The position numbers and the translations under genes were made by a program. Positions 7,888 to 16,010 of a stretch of DNA of 64,000 bases are shown in pieces. Within the stretch, counting starts at the first letter, position 1; each line of letters opens with the position of its first letter. Origin of the DNA: a bacterium (GTDB taxonomy: Bacteria > Auribacterota > UBA3054); NCBI GenBank assembly GCA_017616555.1, contig JAFZXZ010000017.1, positions 28,933 to 92,932 on the forward strand, given 5' to 3'. The notes under the pieces were generated by a model. The model was not told the DNA's origin, did not search any database, and saw only the letters and a list, made by a program, of their open reading frames with translations.

Positions 7888-8873
7888 TCCTTCACGACCC
7901 ATATTGGCTCTTGCTTCTTTTGCTCATCCCTGTGATCCTTTGGGATGCGCTGAAAAAAACAGGCAAAGCCGGCGTCAGATACTCCGACATCAGCCTGCTT
8001 AAAAGAATAAGACCGACTTTAGCTGTCAGGCTCCGTCCCTTCATAGTCCTTTTGAGAGTGGCCGCCGTGGCATTACTGGCCATCGCTCTGGCCCGCCCTC
8101 AGAAAGGCAAAGAGGACACCAAAGTGACGACGGAAGGCATCGACATTATGCTGACCATCGACACCTCCGGATCAATGATCGCGGAAGACCTGGCCAAGGA
8201 CCGCAGCAGGCTTGACGTGGTGAAAGAAGTGACCGCCGACTTCATCAAGCATCGCTCCAGCGACAGGATCGGCCTCGTGGTTTACGGCGCCGACGCCTAC
8301 ACCCAGTGCCCCCTCACTCTGGACTACGGAACGCTTCTGACTCTCCTCGACCAGTGCGAGATCGGCATGGCCGACCAAAGCGCCACCGCCATCGGCGACG
8401 CGCTAGCCACAGCGCTTCTTAGGCTGAAAGACTCCAGCGTCACGAGCAGAGTGGTCGTCCTGCTGACCGACGGTATGAACAACGCCGGCAAAATGGCGCC
8501 CATGGCCGTCGCGCAGAGCGCCAAGGCTCTAGGCGTCAAGATCTACACGATAGGCGCCGGCACAAGGGGCATGGCGCCCGTTCCCGGCACCGACTTCTTC
8601 GGCCGCAAGATCCTCCAGCAGGTCCCTGTCGAGATCGACGAGGATCTTCTGAAGAACATCGCCAAGACCACAGGCGGCCAATATTTCCGCGCCACCGAGA
8701 AAGCCTCGCTTGAAAAGATCTATAAGGAAATAGATCAGCTCGAGAAGACCAAGACGGAATCTCTGACCTACATGGAATGGATAGAAAGATTCCCGGGACT
8801 CGTCTTCGCGGCCGCCGCTCTGCTTATCATCGAAACTCTGCTTTTGGCTACCAGGTTCCAAAAACTGCCATAA
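7884..8873 (+). CDS. batA: BatA-like VWA-domain membrane protein
   Basis: 329 residues with the BatA/BatB layout: membrane helices near 7-20 and 52-70, a VWA domain of about 90-280 and a C-terminal membrane helix (LVFAAAALLIIETLLLA). The MIDAS is intact: D92-T-S94-G-S96, the conserved Thr in SATAIGDAL and Asp in VLLTDG. Start ATG 7884 overlaps the upstream stop (ATGA) and has GGAGG 7 bases before. Bat proteins were first linked to aerotolerance in Bacteroides and recur in Leptospira and many Gram-negatives; their exact task is unresolved. It probably binds the periplasmic face of a complex with BatB. Confidence 0.9.
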   Translation: MILHDPYWLLLLLLIPVILWDALKKTGKAGVRYSDISLLKRIRPTLAVRLRPFIVLLRVAAVALLAIALARPQKGKEDTKVTTEGIDIMLTIDTSGSMIAEDLAKDRSRLDVVKEVTADFIKHRSSDRIGLVVYGADAYTQCPLTLDYGTLLTLLDQCEIGMADQSATAIGDALATALLRLKDSSVTSRVVVLLTDGMNNAGKMAPMAVAQSAKALGVKIYTIGAGTRGMAPVPGTDFFGRKILQQVPVEIDEDLLKNIAKTTGGQYFRATEKASLEKIYKEIDQLEKTKTESLTYMEWIERFPGLVFAAAALLIIETLLLATRFQKLP

Positions 8874-8883
8874 GGAGAATATT

Positions 8884-9906
8884 ATGTACTTTGAAAAACT
8901 TTACTATATACACCTTCTCTGGATCGTTATAGCCCTGGCGCTCTTTTTGTTCTACAGAGCGAGGAAAAGAAGATCCATGCTGGAACAGTTCGCCTCCAGG
9001 GAAATGCTCGACAAGCTTCTGACCAGAAGCGAGAGCGGGCGCCTCATTAAGATCTTCCTCTTCCTTTTGGGCCTCACGTTCCTGGTGCTTGCGCTTATGG
9101 AGCCGAAGTGGGGCTACACCTGGGAAGAGATGAAGAGAGAAGGCCGCGACATCATCGTCGCCGTGGACGTTTCCAGGAGCATGCTGGCCCAGGATATCGC
9201 GCCAAGCAGGCTTGAGCGCGCCAAGCGCGCTATCCTTGACCTTATGCAGATCATGCAGGGCGACCGCATCGGCTTGGTCGCTTTCGCCGGCAGCGCTTTC
9301 GTGCAGTGCCCGCTTACCCTTGACTACGGCGCGGCGAAGATGTTTTTATCTGAACTCGACCCTTCGCTCATTCCCAAGGGCGGAACGCAGATCGGCGAAG
9401 CCATAATAAAATCCGTCAACGCCTTCGAAGGCAATGAACGCAACACCAGGGCGCTGATACTTATAACAGACGGCGAGAACCTCCAGGGCGACCTCGACAA
9501 CGCCATAAAAATGGCCAAGGAAAAAGGCATCAAGATCTTCTGCATCGGCATCGGAACGCCCAGCGGCAGCCCCATCCAGATAACGGATGAAAAGGGCCGC
9601 AAGACCTATATCACGGACCGCAGCGGCAACCAGGTGCTAAGCAAGCTCAACGAAGAAACACTCCAGAAGATCGCGCTGGAAACCGGCGGCGCCTACGCCC
9701 AGGCCGTCGCGTCCGGCCTGGAACTGGACGCCATCTATACGAAAAGGATCGCCAACATGGACACCAAAGAGCTCGATTCTTCCAAGAAGAAGCACTATGA
9801 GCACAGGTTCCAGTGGCCCTTGTGCGCCGCCTTCTTCTGCTTCTTTTTGCAGTCTTTAGTAAGCGAAGGCCAGAAAAAAACCGCCAAGGAAGGAGAAGCT
9901 GCATGA
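8884..9906 (+). CDS. batB: BatB-like VWA-domain membrane protein
   Basis: 340 residues, a paralogue of BatA: helices at about 8-25 and 55-72, then VWA with D95-V-S97-R-S99, GGTQIGEAI and ILITDGENL, all MIDAS residues present. A C-terminal hydrophobic segment (WPLCAAFFCFFLQSLV) follows. The loop KGRKTYITDRSGNQVLSKLNEETLQKIA is typical of BatB. SD AAGGAG lies 7 bases before the ATG, and the stop overlaps the next start by ATGA. It is expected to pair with BatA at the inner membrane. Confidence 0.9.
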   Translation: MYFEKLYYIHLLWIVIALALFLFYRARKRRSMLEQFASREMLDKLLTRSESGRLIKIFLFLLGLTFLVLALMEPKWGYTWEEMKREGRDIIVAVDVSRSMLAQDIAPSRLERAKRAILDLMQIMQGDRIGLVAFAGSAFVQCPLTLDYGAAKMFLSELDPSLIPKGGTQIGEAIIKSVNAFEGNERNTRALILITDGENLQGDLDNAIKMAKEKGIKIFCIGIGTPSGSPIQITDEKGRKTYITDRSGNQVLSKLNEETLQKIALETGGAYAQAVASGLELDAIYTKRIANMDTKELDSSKKKHYEHRFQWPLCAAFFCFFLQSLVSEGQKKTAKEGEAA

Positions 9907-11552
9907 ATATGAAAAACATTCTTCTTATCTTCACCCTCTCGCTCTTAAGTTTCGCCGCTCCCCTTTACGCTGCGGAAAGCAAGGAACTCGCGGCTAAGAT
10001 CAGCGAAGGCAACAAGGCTTTCCAGAACGGAAATTTTCAGGAGGCCGAACAAAAGTACGCCGACGCCCAGATAGACGCCCCCGACAATCCCGAGGCTAAT
10101 TACAACGCCGGCTTGGCTTGCTACCGCCTGGAAAAATACGATGAGGCGATCTCCGCTTTCCAAAGAGCCGCCAGCGGCGCCTCCACTGAACTGGAAGCCA
10201 AATGCCACTACAACATCGGCAACTGCCTCTTCCGCCAGGGCAAATTAAAAGAATCTCTCGAAAGCTACAAGCGCGCCAACGAACTCGACCGCGACGACGA
10301 GGACACCAAAGCCAACATCGAGTACGTTACAAGACTGATGAAGGAATTGGCCAGCCAACAGAAAGACGAGCAGGAAAAAGATCCCCTGCAGAAACTCCTT
10401 CGCGAGCTTGAAGCGCTGATCAGGGCGCAGAACATTACCCTCATCAAGACCGCGAAAAGCCTTGAAAAAGGTACTGACATCCCGCCCGACTTCTTGGGCG
10501 GAATCATGACGAACCAGTACGCCCATTCAGAAAAAGCCGACTATCTCATCGTCGGGTTCCAGGCCCTTTTCACCAACCTGCCGCCTGAAAGGCTGCAGTC
10601 AAGTGGCGAAGCGCCGGCAACCCAAGGCTTGGAAAAAACGCCGGAAAACGAAGCGCTCATCGCCCTCTACCAAACCTTCGCAAATGTGGGCCAGGGCCTC
10701 AGCCAGTGCATCCAGGGCGGCGTTCCCCAGACGGACGTCTTCCAGGCTTTGAGCAACCGCTTCCAGGAAGCCAGGGCGACGGCCGTCGGCCTCGTCTCGG
10801 AAAACATTTCGCCTTACGTCAACGACTTGTCCGGGCGCTGTGCGGAGGTCTTCAACAACTTCTACGACCTCTCCTGCGACCTCTCGCTCCTGGACGCCCC
10901 AGCCCTGAAGGAATGCGCCGACAAATTCAATGCCATCGGCCAGGAACTGGTCAAGGAACTGAAGTCCCGCAGCGGCCAGAAGGACGAATCTGAAGGCGAA
11001 GAGAGTGAAGGCGAAGGCGAGGAAAAAGAGGAAGCTCTGCCCGCCGCCAGCTCCAAAACGCTCGCCATGTGCATTACCAACGCCATAGAATATCTGAAGC
11101 TCGGCTCCGCTGCTAGCAAAACCGCTGAAGAAAAGCTGAAAAGCCTAATTACGGACGCGCCCACGAACCAGTTCGTCGCCCTGGACAATTTCATCAAGGC
11201 GAGAAAAGAGTTCGAAGACGACGACCAGAAGAACAACGAAAAGCAGCAGCAGAATCAGCAGCAACAGCAGAACGACAATCAGAACCAGGATCAGCAGGAT
11301 CAGCAGGATCAGAAAGATCAGCAGGACCAGGATCAGAATGAGAACCAGGACCAGAATCAGCAGCAACAGCAGCAAGAACAGCAGCAGGATCAAAACCAGG
11401 ATCAGCAGCAGCAGGATCAGGAGAACAGCGAAGAGATGACCAAGGAACAGGCTGAACAGATGCTCCGCGCTTTCGAAGAGGATAATTCCGACAAAGAAAA
11501 GAACCGCAAGAAAATGCCGGGAGCGATCGTGCCTGTGGACAAAAACTGGTAA
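9903..11552 (+). CDS. batC: BatC-like TPR protein with long Q/D-rich segment
   Basis: 549 residues from the ATG at 9903, which overlaps the batB stop and precedes a clean signal peptide (MKNILLIFTLSLLSFAAPLYA). An upstream in-frame ATG at 9813 lies inside batB and was rejected. TPR units occupy about 25-140 (AYQNGNFQEAEQKYADAQI-like, YNIGNCLFRQGKLKESLESYKRA). The middle is largely helical, and about 444-510 is almost only Gln, Asp, Asn and Glu. The end has the BatC hallmark TKEQAEQMLRAFEED...VPVDKNW. Known BatC proteins are nearer 220-280 residues, so the roughly 250-residue middle part looks like a lineage-specific insertion. Confidence 0.85.
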   Translation: MNMKNILLIFTLSLLSFAAPLYAAESKELAAKISEGNKAFQNGNFQEAEQKYADAQIDAPDNPEANYNAGLACYRLEKYDEAISAFQRAASGASTELEAKCHYNIGNCLFRQGKLKESLESYKRANELDRDDEDTKANIEYVTRLMKELASQQKDEQEKDPLQKLLRELEALIRAQNITLIKTAKSLEKGTDIPPDFLGGIMTNQYAHSEKADYLIVGFQALFTNLPPERLQSSGEAPATQGLEKTPENEALIALYQTFANVGQGLSQCIQGGVPQTDVFQALSNRFQEARATAVGLVSENISPYVNDLSGRCAEVFNNFYDLSCDLSLLDAPALKECADKFNAIGQELVKELKSRSGQKDESEGEESEGEGEEKEEALPAASSKTLAMCITNAIEYLKLGSAASKTAEEKLKSLITDAPTNQFVALDNFIKARKEFEDDDQKNNEKQQQNQQQQQNDNQNQDQQDQQDQKDQQDQDQNENQDQNQQQQQQEQQQDQNQDQQQQDQENSEEMTKEQAEQMLRAFEEDNSDKEKNRKKMPGAIVPVDKNW

Positions 11553-11563
11553 AATATCTCCCT

Positions 11564-13345
11564 ATGAAAAACACGATGAAAATAAAAGTCTTTTTCCTAA
11601 CCATTATGCTGGCAATAGGCGCGCTGGCCGAAGTCAAAGTCTCGGCCACGTGCAGCCGCAAAGCCATCAGCATGGATGAATCGCTGCGCTACACCGTAAC
11701 GGTGGAGAACGCCAAGAACGCCTCTCCCCCGCAATTGGGCGAGATGGACGGCTTTCGCGTGATCATGGGGCCCAGCCAGAGCAGCAACATCTCCATAGTG
11801 AACGGAGTGCAGTCTTCCTCCCAGGAATTCAGCTACGAACTGCAGGCAGTTAAGACAGGCAAACTGACGATCGGAGAAGCGAAGATCAAAGCCGACGGCA
11901 AGACTTACAATCTGCCGAAGATAACGATCGATGTTTCAGAAGCGAGGAAAAGCTCCGCCAACTCCCCCGCCACCACGGAAACGGGCGGCGAACTCTTCCT
12001 GGAACTGGACGCCAGCACCACTAATACTTTCGTAGGCGAACAGATCTTCCTGACGATCACGCTCTACTATAAAGACCTCAATCTCTCCGGCGCCAACCAG
12101 CCGGAACTGCAATTCGCGGGCTTCAACGCCCAGGACATCGGCAATTACCAGCAGGACCGCCAGCGCTACCGCGGCCAGATCTACAACTACCTGCGCTTCC
12201 AGAAACTCATAATCCCCCTGAAAGCCGGCAAACTCTCGCTCGGGCCCGCCAACATGCGGGTGTCTGTGAACGTTCCCGTATCCAGAAGAAGCCGCTCAAG
12301 GGATCCCTTTGACGATCCTTTCAGCTTTTTCCAGAACTACCGCACCGTTGAGAAGAACGTCGTTTCCGAACCGCTTGTTTTCAACGTTAAAAATCTGCCG
12401 ACTCAGAACAAGCCGAAAGATTTCAAAGGCGCCGTCGGGCGTTTCGCCCTGGACGCCGACGTCACGCCCAAGAAAGTCAAGGAAGGCGAACCTGTCACGC
12501 TTAAATTAACTTTGACAGGCATCGGCAACATCGACCAGGCCATGGTCGATCTTTCCAGCACCAACGTTACTGGCTTCACGGTTTACGATCCTGTAGTGGA
12601 CAAGAAGACGAGCGTTTCGGACGGTGTGCTGAAGGGCATCAAAAATTACAGCCAAATGTGGGTGCCCTTGAGCGCTGACATAAAAGAACTGCCCGCCGTC
12701 TCCTTCTCATATTTCGACACCGCCAAAAACGATTACCAGACTCTTACCGCCGGGCCATTCCCCTTAACTGTGGAAAAATCCGCCCAGAGCCAGAAGGTGA
12801 CGGTCTCTGAAGCAATTCCCGTGCAGAGAGGCGGCTCCCCCACCATCAAGATCTTAAACCAGGATATCTTCGGCATCAAACTGGAACGCGGTGAAGACGC
12901 CTTGTCCTCCATACGCGACAAGCGCCTGCTCGTCATAGCCGCCATGCTTCCGCCGGTCATATTCCTACTCTGCGCCCTTATCGCCTACAAGCGCAGTAAA
13001 GAGGAAGACCCGAGCTTCAAGAGAAAAAGCCAGGCCTACTCGATTGCCGAGCAGAACTTGAAGAAAGCGAAAAAACTCAAAGGCAAGCCGGAAGCTATCA
13101 AGGAATTCTGCGGCTATCTCTCGGCCGCCCTCAACGACTACGTCGCCGACACCCTGGATCTCCCCAAGGGCTCCATCAGCGCCGACACCATAGAGGACGC
13201 CAAACTGAAAAAAGACTGGCAGGATCTCATGACAAGGATAGAAATGGCGCGCTTCGCCGGCAACTACGGACCCAAGTGCGATAACGACCAATTGCTTAGT
13301 GACACCTCCATCCTCTTGAAAGAATTAAGGAGGACTTTGAAATGA
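11564..13345 (+). CDS. batD: BatD (aerotolerance-type) membrane protein
   Basis: 593 residues. Signal peptide MKIKVFFLTIMLAIGALA (the ATG at 11576 is an equally possible start), then repeated Ig-like BatD domains in the periplasm (VSATCSRKAISMDESLRYTVTVENA; FLELDASTTNTFVGEQIFLTITLYYKD; DADVTPKKVKEGEPVTLKLTLTGIGNI), a membrane helix (LLVIAAMLPPVIFLLCALIAY, about 450-470) and a cytoplasmic helical domain of about 110 residues (EFCGYLSAALNDYVADTLDLPKGSISA...MARFAGNYGP). Length and domain order are standard for BatD. No clear SD precedes it; the gap from batC is 11 bases. The stop overlaps batE. Confidence 0.9.
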   Translation: MKNTMKIKVFFLTIMLAIGALAEVKVSATCSRKAISMDESLRYTVTVENAKNASPPQLGEMDGFRVIMGPSQSSNISIVNGVQSSSQEFSYELQAVKTGKLTIGEAKIKADGKTYNLPKITIDVSEARKSSANSPATTETGGELFLELDASTTNTFVGEQIFLTITLYYKDLNLSGANQPELQFAGFNAQDIGNYQQDRQRYRGQIYNYLRFQKLIIPLKAGKLSLGPANMRVSVNVPVSRRSRSRDPFDDPFSFFQNYRTVEKNVVSEPLVFNVKNLPTQNKPKDFKGAVGRFALDADVTPKKVKEGEPVTLKLTLTGIGNIDQAMVDLSSTNVTGFTVYDPVVDKKTSVSDGVLKGIKNYSQMWVPLSADIKELPAVSFSYFDTAKNDYQTLTAGPFPLTVEKSAQSQKVTVSEAIPVQRGGSPTIKILNQDIFGIKLERGEDALSSIRDKRLLVIAAMLPPVIFLLCALIAYKRSKEEDPSFKRKSQAYSIAEQNLKKAKKLKGKPEAIKEFCGYLSAALNDYVADTLDLPKGSISADTIEDAKLKKDWQDLMTRIEMARFAGNYGPKCDNDQLLSDTSILLKELRRTLK

Positions 13346-14109
13346 AAAAGATCCTGACATTGCTTTTCATCGTAGCTTTTGCAGTCGCGGCTAAAGCGAG
13401 TTCGTTTGAAGCCGCGAAGTATTTCGCCCAGGGCAATTCCGCTTACACGAACCAGAATTACCAGGAAGCGATCGCTTGCTACACGCGCTCCGCAAAAGAA
13501 GGCCTCTCCTCCCCCGCTTTGAGCTACAATCTCGCCAACGCTTATTATAAGTCCGGCGACCTTGGCAACGCCATCGCCTGCTACAGAAGAGCCGAGCTTT
13601 TCGCCCCCAGGGACGCCGACACTTCCGCCAATCTTTCCCGCGCTTTGAGCCAGACCGAGGACAACATCGCGAGGAAGGAAGTCCCCTCCGCCATAAGGTC
13701 CTTCTTCTTCCTCTACTTCTACCTCGGGATCATGGAGCAGCTGACGGTCGCCATTGTTTCCTGGATCATAGGCTGGTTTGCGCTTTCCGTTTTCATCGTT
13801 TCAAGAAAGCCCGGCCTCAGGAGCGCCATGAAAAAATTCGCGATCTTCTTCTTCATCGTCGCAGCGCTCTTTTCGGCCTCCTTTCTCCACAAATACTACG
13901 ACGCTTCGCACCAGGGCGTGATAGTTGCGGAGGAAGCAAGGATCCACGCCGGACCCGACGCCTCTTACACCGAGATCTTCGTTTTGAAGAACGGTTCGGA
14001 AGTGAAGGTGACAGGCTTTGAAGGCAATTGGGTGAAGATCCTGGTCAGCCAGGAGGAAGGAAGCCAGGCCGGCTGGCTGGAAAGCAGCCAGATAAAAACG
14101 ATCCTCTGA
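13342..14109 (+). CDS. batE: BatE-like TPR/SH3 membrane protein
   Basis: 255 residues. Signal peptide (MKKILTLLFIVAFAVAAKA), two or three TPR units (YFAQGNSAYTNQNYQEAIACYTRSAKEG; YNLANAYYKSGDLGNAIACYRRAELFAP), two membrane helices (about 128-150 and 167-185) and a C-terminal bacterial SH3 domain (VIVAEEARIHAGPDASYTEIFVLKNGSEVKV...GWLESSQI). This is the standard BatE layout and closes the operon. ATG overlaps the batD stop (ATGA), and a strong hairpin terminator follows 11 bases after its stop. Confidence 0.88.
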   Translation: MKKILTLLFIVAFAVAAKASSFEAAKYFAQGNSAYTNQNYQEAIACYTRSAKEGLSSPALSYNLANAYYKSGDLGNAIACYRRAELFAPRDADTSANLSRALSQTEDNIARKEVPSAIRSFFFLYFYLGIMEQLTVAIVSWIIGWFALSVFIVSRKPGLRSAMKKFAIFFFIVAALFSASFLHKYYDASHQGVIVAEEARIHAGPDASYTEIFVLKNGSEVKVTGFEGNWVKILVSQEEGSQAGWLESSQIKTIL

Positions 14110-14114
14110 TAAAG

Positions 14115-14147
14115 AAAAAACGCGCGCCTTGCGGCGCGCGTTTTTTT
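14115..14147. terminator. Bidirectional rho-independent terminator between batE and metY
   Basis: CGCGCGCC-TTGC-GGCGCGCG is a perfect 8-bp stem with a tetraloop, flanked by six A and seven T. It sits between two convergent genes and can end both transcripts. Confidence 0.92.
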
Positions 14148-14168
14148 GTTTTCGCGTTTCAGGCTTTC

Positions 14169-15527
14169 TTATTTGTTTTCGAAAGCCTGCTTGAGGTCGG
14201 CGATGATATCGTTCACGTCCTCAAGACCGACGGACAATCTGATAAGCCCGACAGGGATGCCGGCGGCTTCGAGCTGCTCGTCCGTCAGCTGACGGTGCGT
14301 ATGGCTCGCAGGATGCAGCACGATCGTCCTGTTTTCAGCCACGTGCGTTTCCACACCGATGAACCTGAAGCGGTCGATGAACTCGGAGGCTTCCTTGCGG
14401 CCGCCCTTCACGCGGAAAGCGATGACGCCGCTGCAACCGTTGGGCAGATACTTCTTGGCGAGCTCGTAGTCCGGGCTGCTCTTAAGGCCGGGATAGTTGA
14501 TCCATTCGACTTCCGGTCTGGATTCCAGGAATTCCGCGACTTTCTGGGCGTTCTCGGAGTGCCTGGGCATACGAAGATGCAGCGTCTCAAGACCGTGGTT
14601 GAGCAAGAAGGCGTTCATGGGACCCTGCTGGGCGCCGATGTCTCTCATGAGCTGGGCCACCAGTTTTATAGTATAGGCCAGTTTGCCGAAAGCCTTGGTA
14701 TAAGTGAGGCCGTGATAGCTCTCGTCCGGAGTGGTGAGACCGGGGAACTTGTCAGCGTGCTTGTCCCAGTCGAAGTTGCCGCTATCGATGACAATGCCGC
14801 CGGTCGCGCAGGCATGGCCGTCAAGATACTTCGTGGTAGAGTGGATGACGATGTCGCAGCCGAACTCGATAGGACGGCAGTTGATGGGCGTCGGGAAGGT
14901 GTTGTCAACGATCAAAGGCACGCCGTGCTTGTGGGCGATGCGAGCGAATTTCTCGATATCCAGGACTTTCACGTTGGGGTTCGTCAAAGTTTCGCCGAAG
15001 ACCGCCTTGGTGTTGGGACGGAAATATTTGTCCAATTCTTCTTCGGGCAGGTCCTGATCCACCAGTTCCACTTCGATGCCGAGTTTTTTCATGGTGACCA
15101 CGAAAAGGTTCAGCGTTCCGCCGTAGATGGAAGCGGAGCTGATGACATGGTCGCCCGCGGAGGCGATGTTGAAGATGGAGAAGAAACTGGCCGCCTGGCC
15201 GGAAGCGGTCAGAACGCCGGCGATGCCGCCTTCCAGGTCGGCGATCTTGTTGGCGACCACGTCGTCGGTCGGATTCTGCAGTCTGGTGTAAAAGTAACCG
15301 GAGGCTTCCAGATCGAAAAGCTTACCCATCTCTTCGCTGGTGGCGTAGCGCCAGGTCGTGCTCTGGAAAATGGGCAGAGCCCTGGGGCCGCCGTTGGCCG
15401 GCTGCCAGCCGCCCTGGGTGCAGATGGTGGCGAGGCTGTATTCCTTGTTGCTGAGTTTCTTGTAACCGCCGCCGATGCAGGGGATGTCGAACTTGGGGTT
15501 CAGAAGGGGGTTTTCATTGTCGTTCAT
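14169..15527 (-). CDS. metY: O-acetylhomoserine sulfhydrylase-type PLP enzyme
   Basis: 452 residues, a Cys/Met-metabolism PLP enzyme of the O-acetylhomoserine (thiol)-lyase length class. Visible are SLATICTQGGWQPANGGPRALPIFQSTTW at the N-terminus, the tetramer-type YFYTRLQNPT, the cofactor-binding VDNTFPTP (Asp near 208) and the PLP lysine K233 in HSTTKYLDGHA. The long insertion around FPGLTTPDESYHGLTYTKAFG is characteristic of MetY rather than MetB/MetC. It would make homocysteine from O-acetylhomoserine and sulfide. SD AAGAGGT lies about 7 bases before the ATG. No SAM riboswitch fits in the short leader; the rpsT terminator lies only about 50 bases upstream. Confidence 0.9.
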   Translation of the reverse strand: MNDNENPLLNPKFDIPCIGGGYKKLSNKEYSLATICTQGGWQPANGGPRALPIFQSTTWRYATSEEMGKLFDLEASGYFYTRLQNPTDDVVANKIADLEGGIAGVLTASGQAASFFSIFNIASAGDHVISSASIYGGTLNLFVVTMKKLGIEVELVDQDLPEEELDKYFRPNTKAVFGETLTNPNVKVLDIEKFARIAHKHGVPLIVDNTFPTPINCRPIEFGCDIVIHSTTKYLDGHACATGGIVIDSGNFDWDKHADKFPGLTTPDESYHGLTYTKAFGKLAYTIKLVAQLMRDIGAQQGPMNAFLLNHGLETLHLRMPRHSENAQKVAEFLESRPEVEWINYPGLKSSPDYELAKKYLPNGCSGVIAFRVKGGRKEASEFIDRFRFIGVETHVAENRTIVLHPASHTHRQLTDEQLEAAGIPVGLIRLSVGLEDVNDIIADLKQAFENK

Positions 15528-15578
15528 GGTGGACCTCTTAAGTTAAAGGTTATATTGTATATATATTAGGCAAATAAA

Positions 15579-15626
15579 AAGCCGCACAAGATTGTCCTGC
15601 TTGCGCGGGCAAAACTTGTGCGGCTT
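15579..15626 (-). terminator. Rho-independent terminator of rpsT
   Basis: GCCGCACAAG (15581-15590) and CTTGTGCGGC (15615-15624) form a perfect 10-bp stem around a 24-base loop. On the minus strand it is followed by TTTTTA. It lies 23 bases past the rpsT stop. Confidence 0.85.
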
Positions 15627-15648
15627 AAATGGTGCTTATATGAGGCAA

Positions 15649-15909
15649 TCAGGCTTTCTCGGCCTGGATCTTGTTGGCGCGTTTCGTTAAGCGGGAAATA
15701 CGACGGCTGGCGGCCTTGCGATGAATGACGCCCAGCTGAGCGGCTTTCGCAACCGTGGAGACGGCGCTGCGCAGATCTTTCTCGAGATCTTTGCTCTCGG
15801 GAGAGACTTTCTTGGACATGGTCTTCACGCGGGACTTGACCTGCGTGTTGCGTTCCTGACGTACGGCAGCCTGTTTGAGGCTTTTGACGCGATGCTGATG
15901 TGAAGGCAT
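15649..15909 (-). CDS. rpsT: 30S ribosomal protein S20
   Basis: 86 residues, highly basic and Ala/Lys-rich, the usual S20 size. The family signature is clear: MPSHQHRVKSLKQAAVRQERN, KTMSKKV, LRSAVSTVAKAAQLGVIHRKAASRRISRLTKRANK. S20 is a primary 16S rRNA-binding protein of the small subunit. It is monocistronic, with its own terminator. S20 often represses its own translation through its leader; here the leader is short and shows nothing diagnostic. Confidence 0.95.
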   Translation of the reverse strand: MPSHQHRVKSLKQAAVRQERNTQVKSRVKTMSKKVSPESKDLEKDLRSAVSTVAKAAQLGVIHRKAASRRISRLTKRANKIQAEKA

Positions 15910-16010
15910 AAATGAACTTGGTTTTAAATTAGATTGATTCGGTTAATTTCAAAATGTGCCGACTATGTTATCACAACAGTTGGCAAAAATCAAGGGTGCT
16001 TAACTTAGCC

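Noticed and set aside
11230..11430. CAG/GAT-like DNA repeat tract
   Set aside because: It is the coding sequence of the Q/D-rich part of BatC; codon phase is kept and no independent repeat element is needed.
14028..15569. 513-codon open frame on the plus strand over metY
   Set aside because: Antisense to a complete MetY with all PLP motifs. It also runs through the strong batE/metY terminator.
15528..15580. SAM or other riboswitch before metY
   Set aside because: Only about 50 bases separate the ATG from the rpsT terminator, too little for a SAM riboswitch, and no conserved core was seen.
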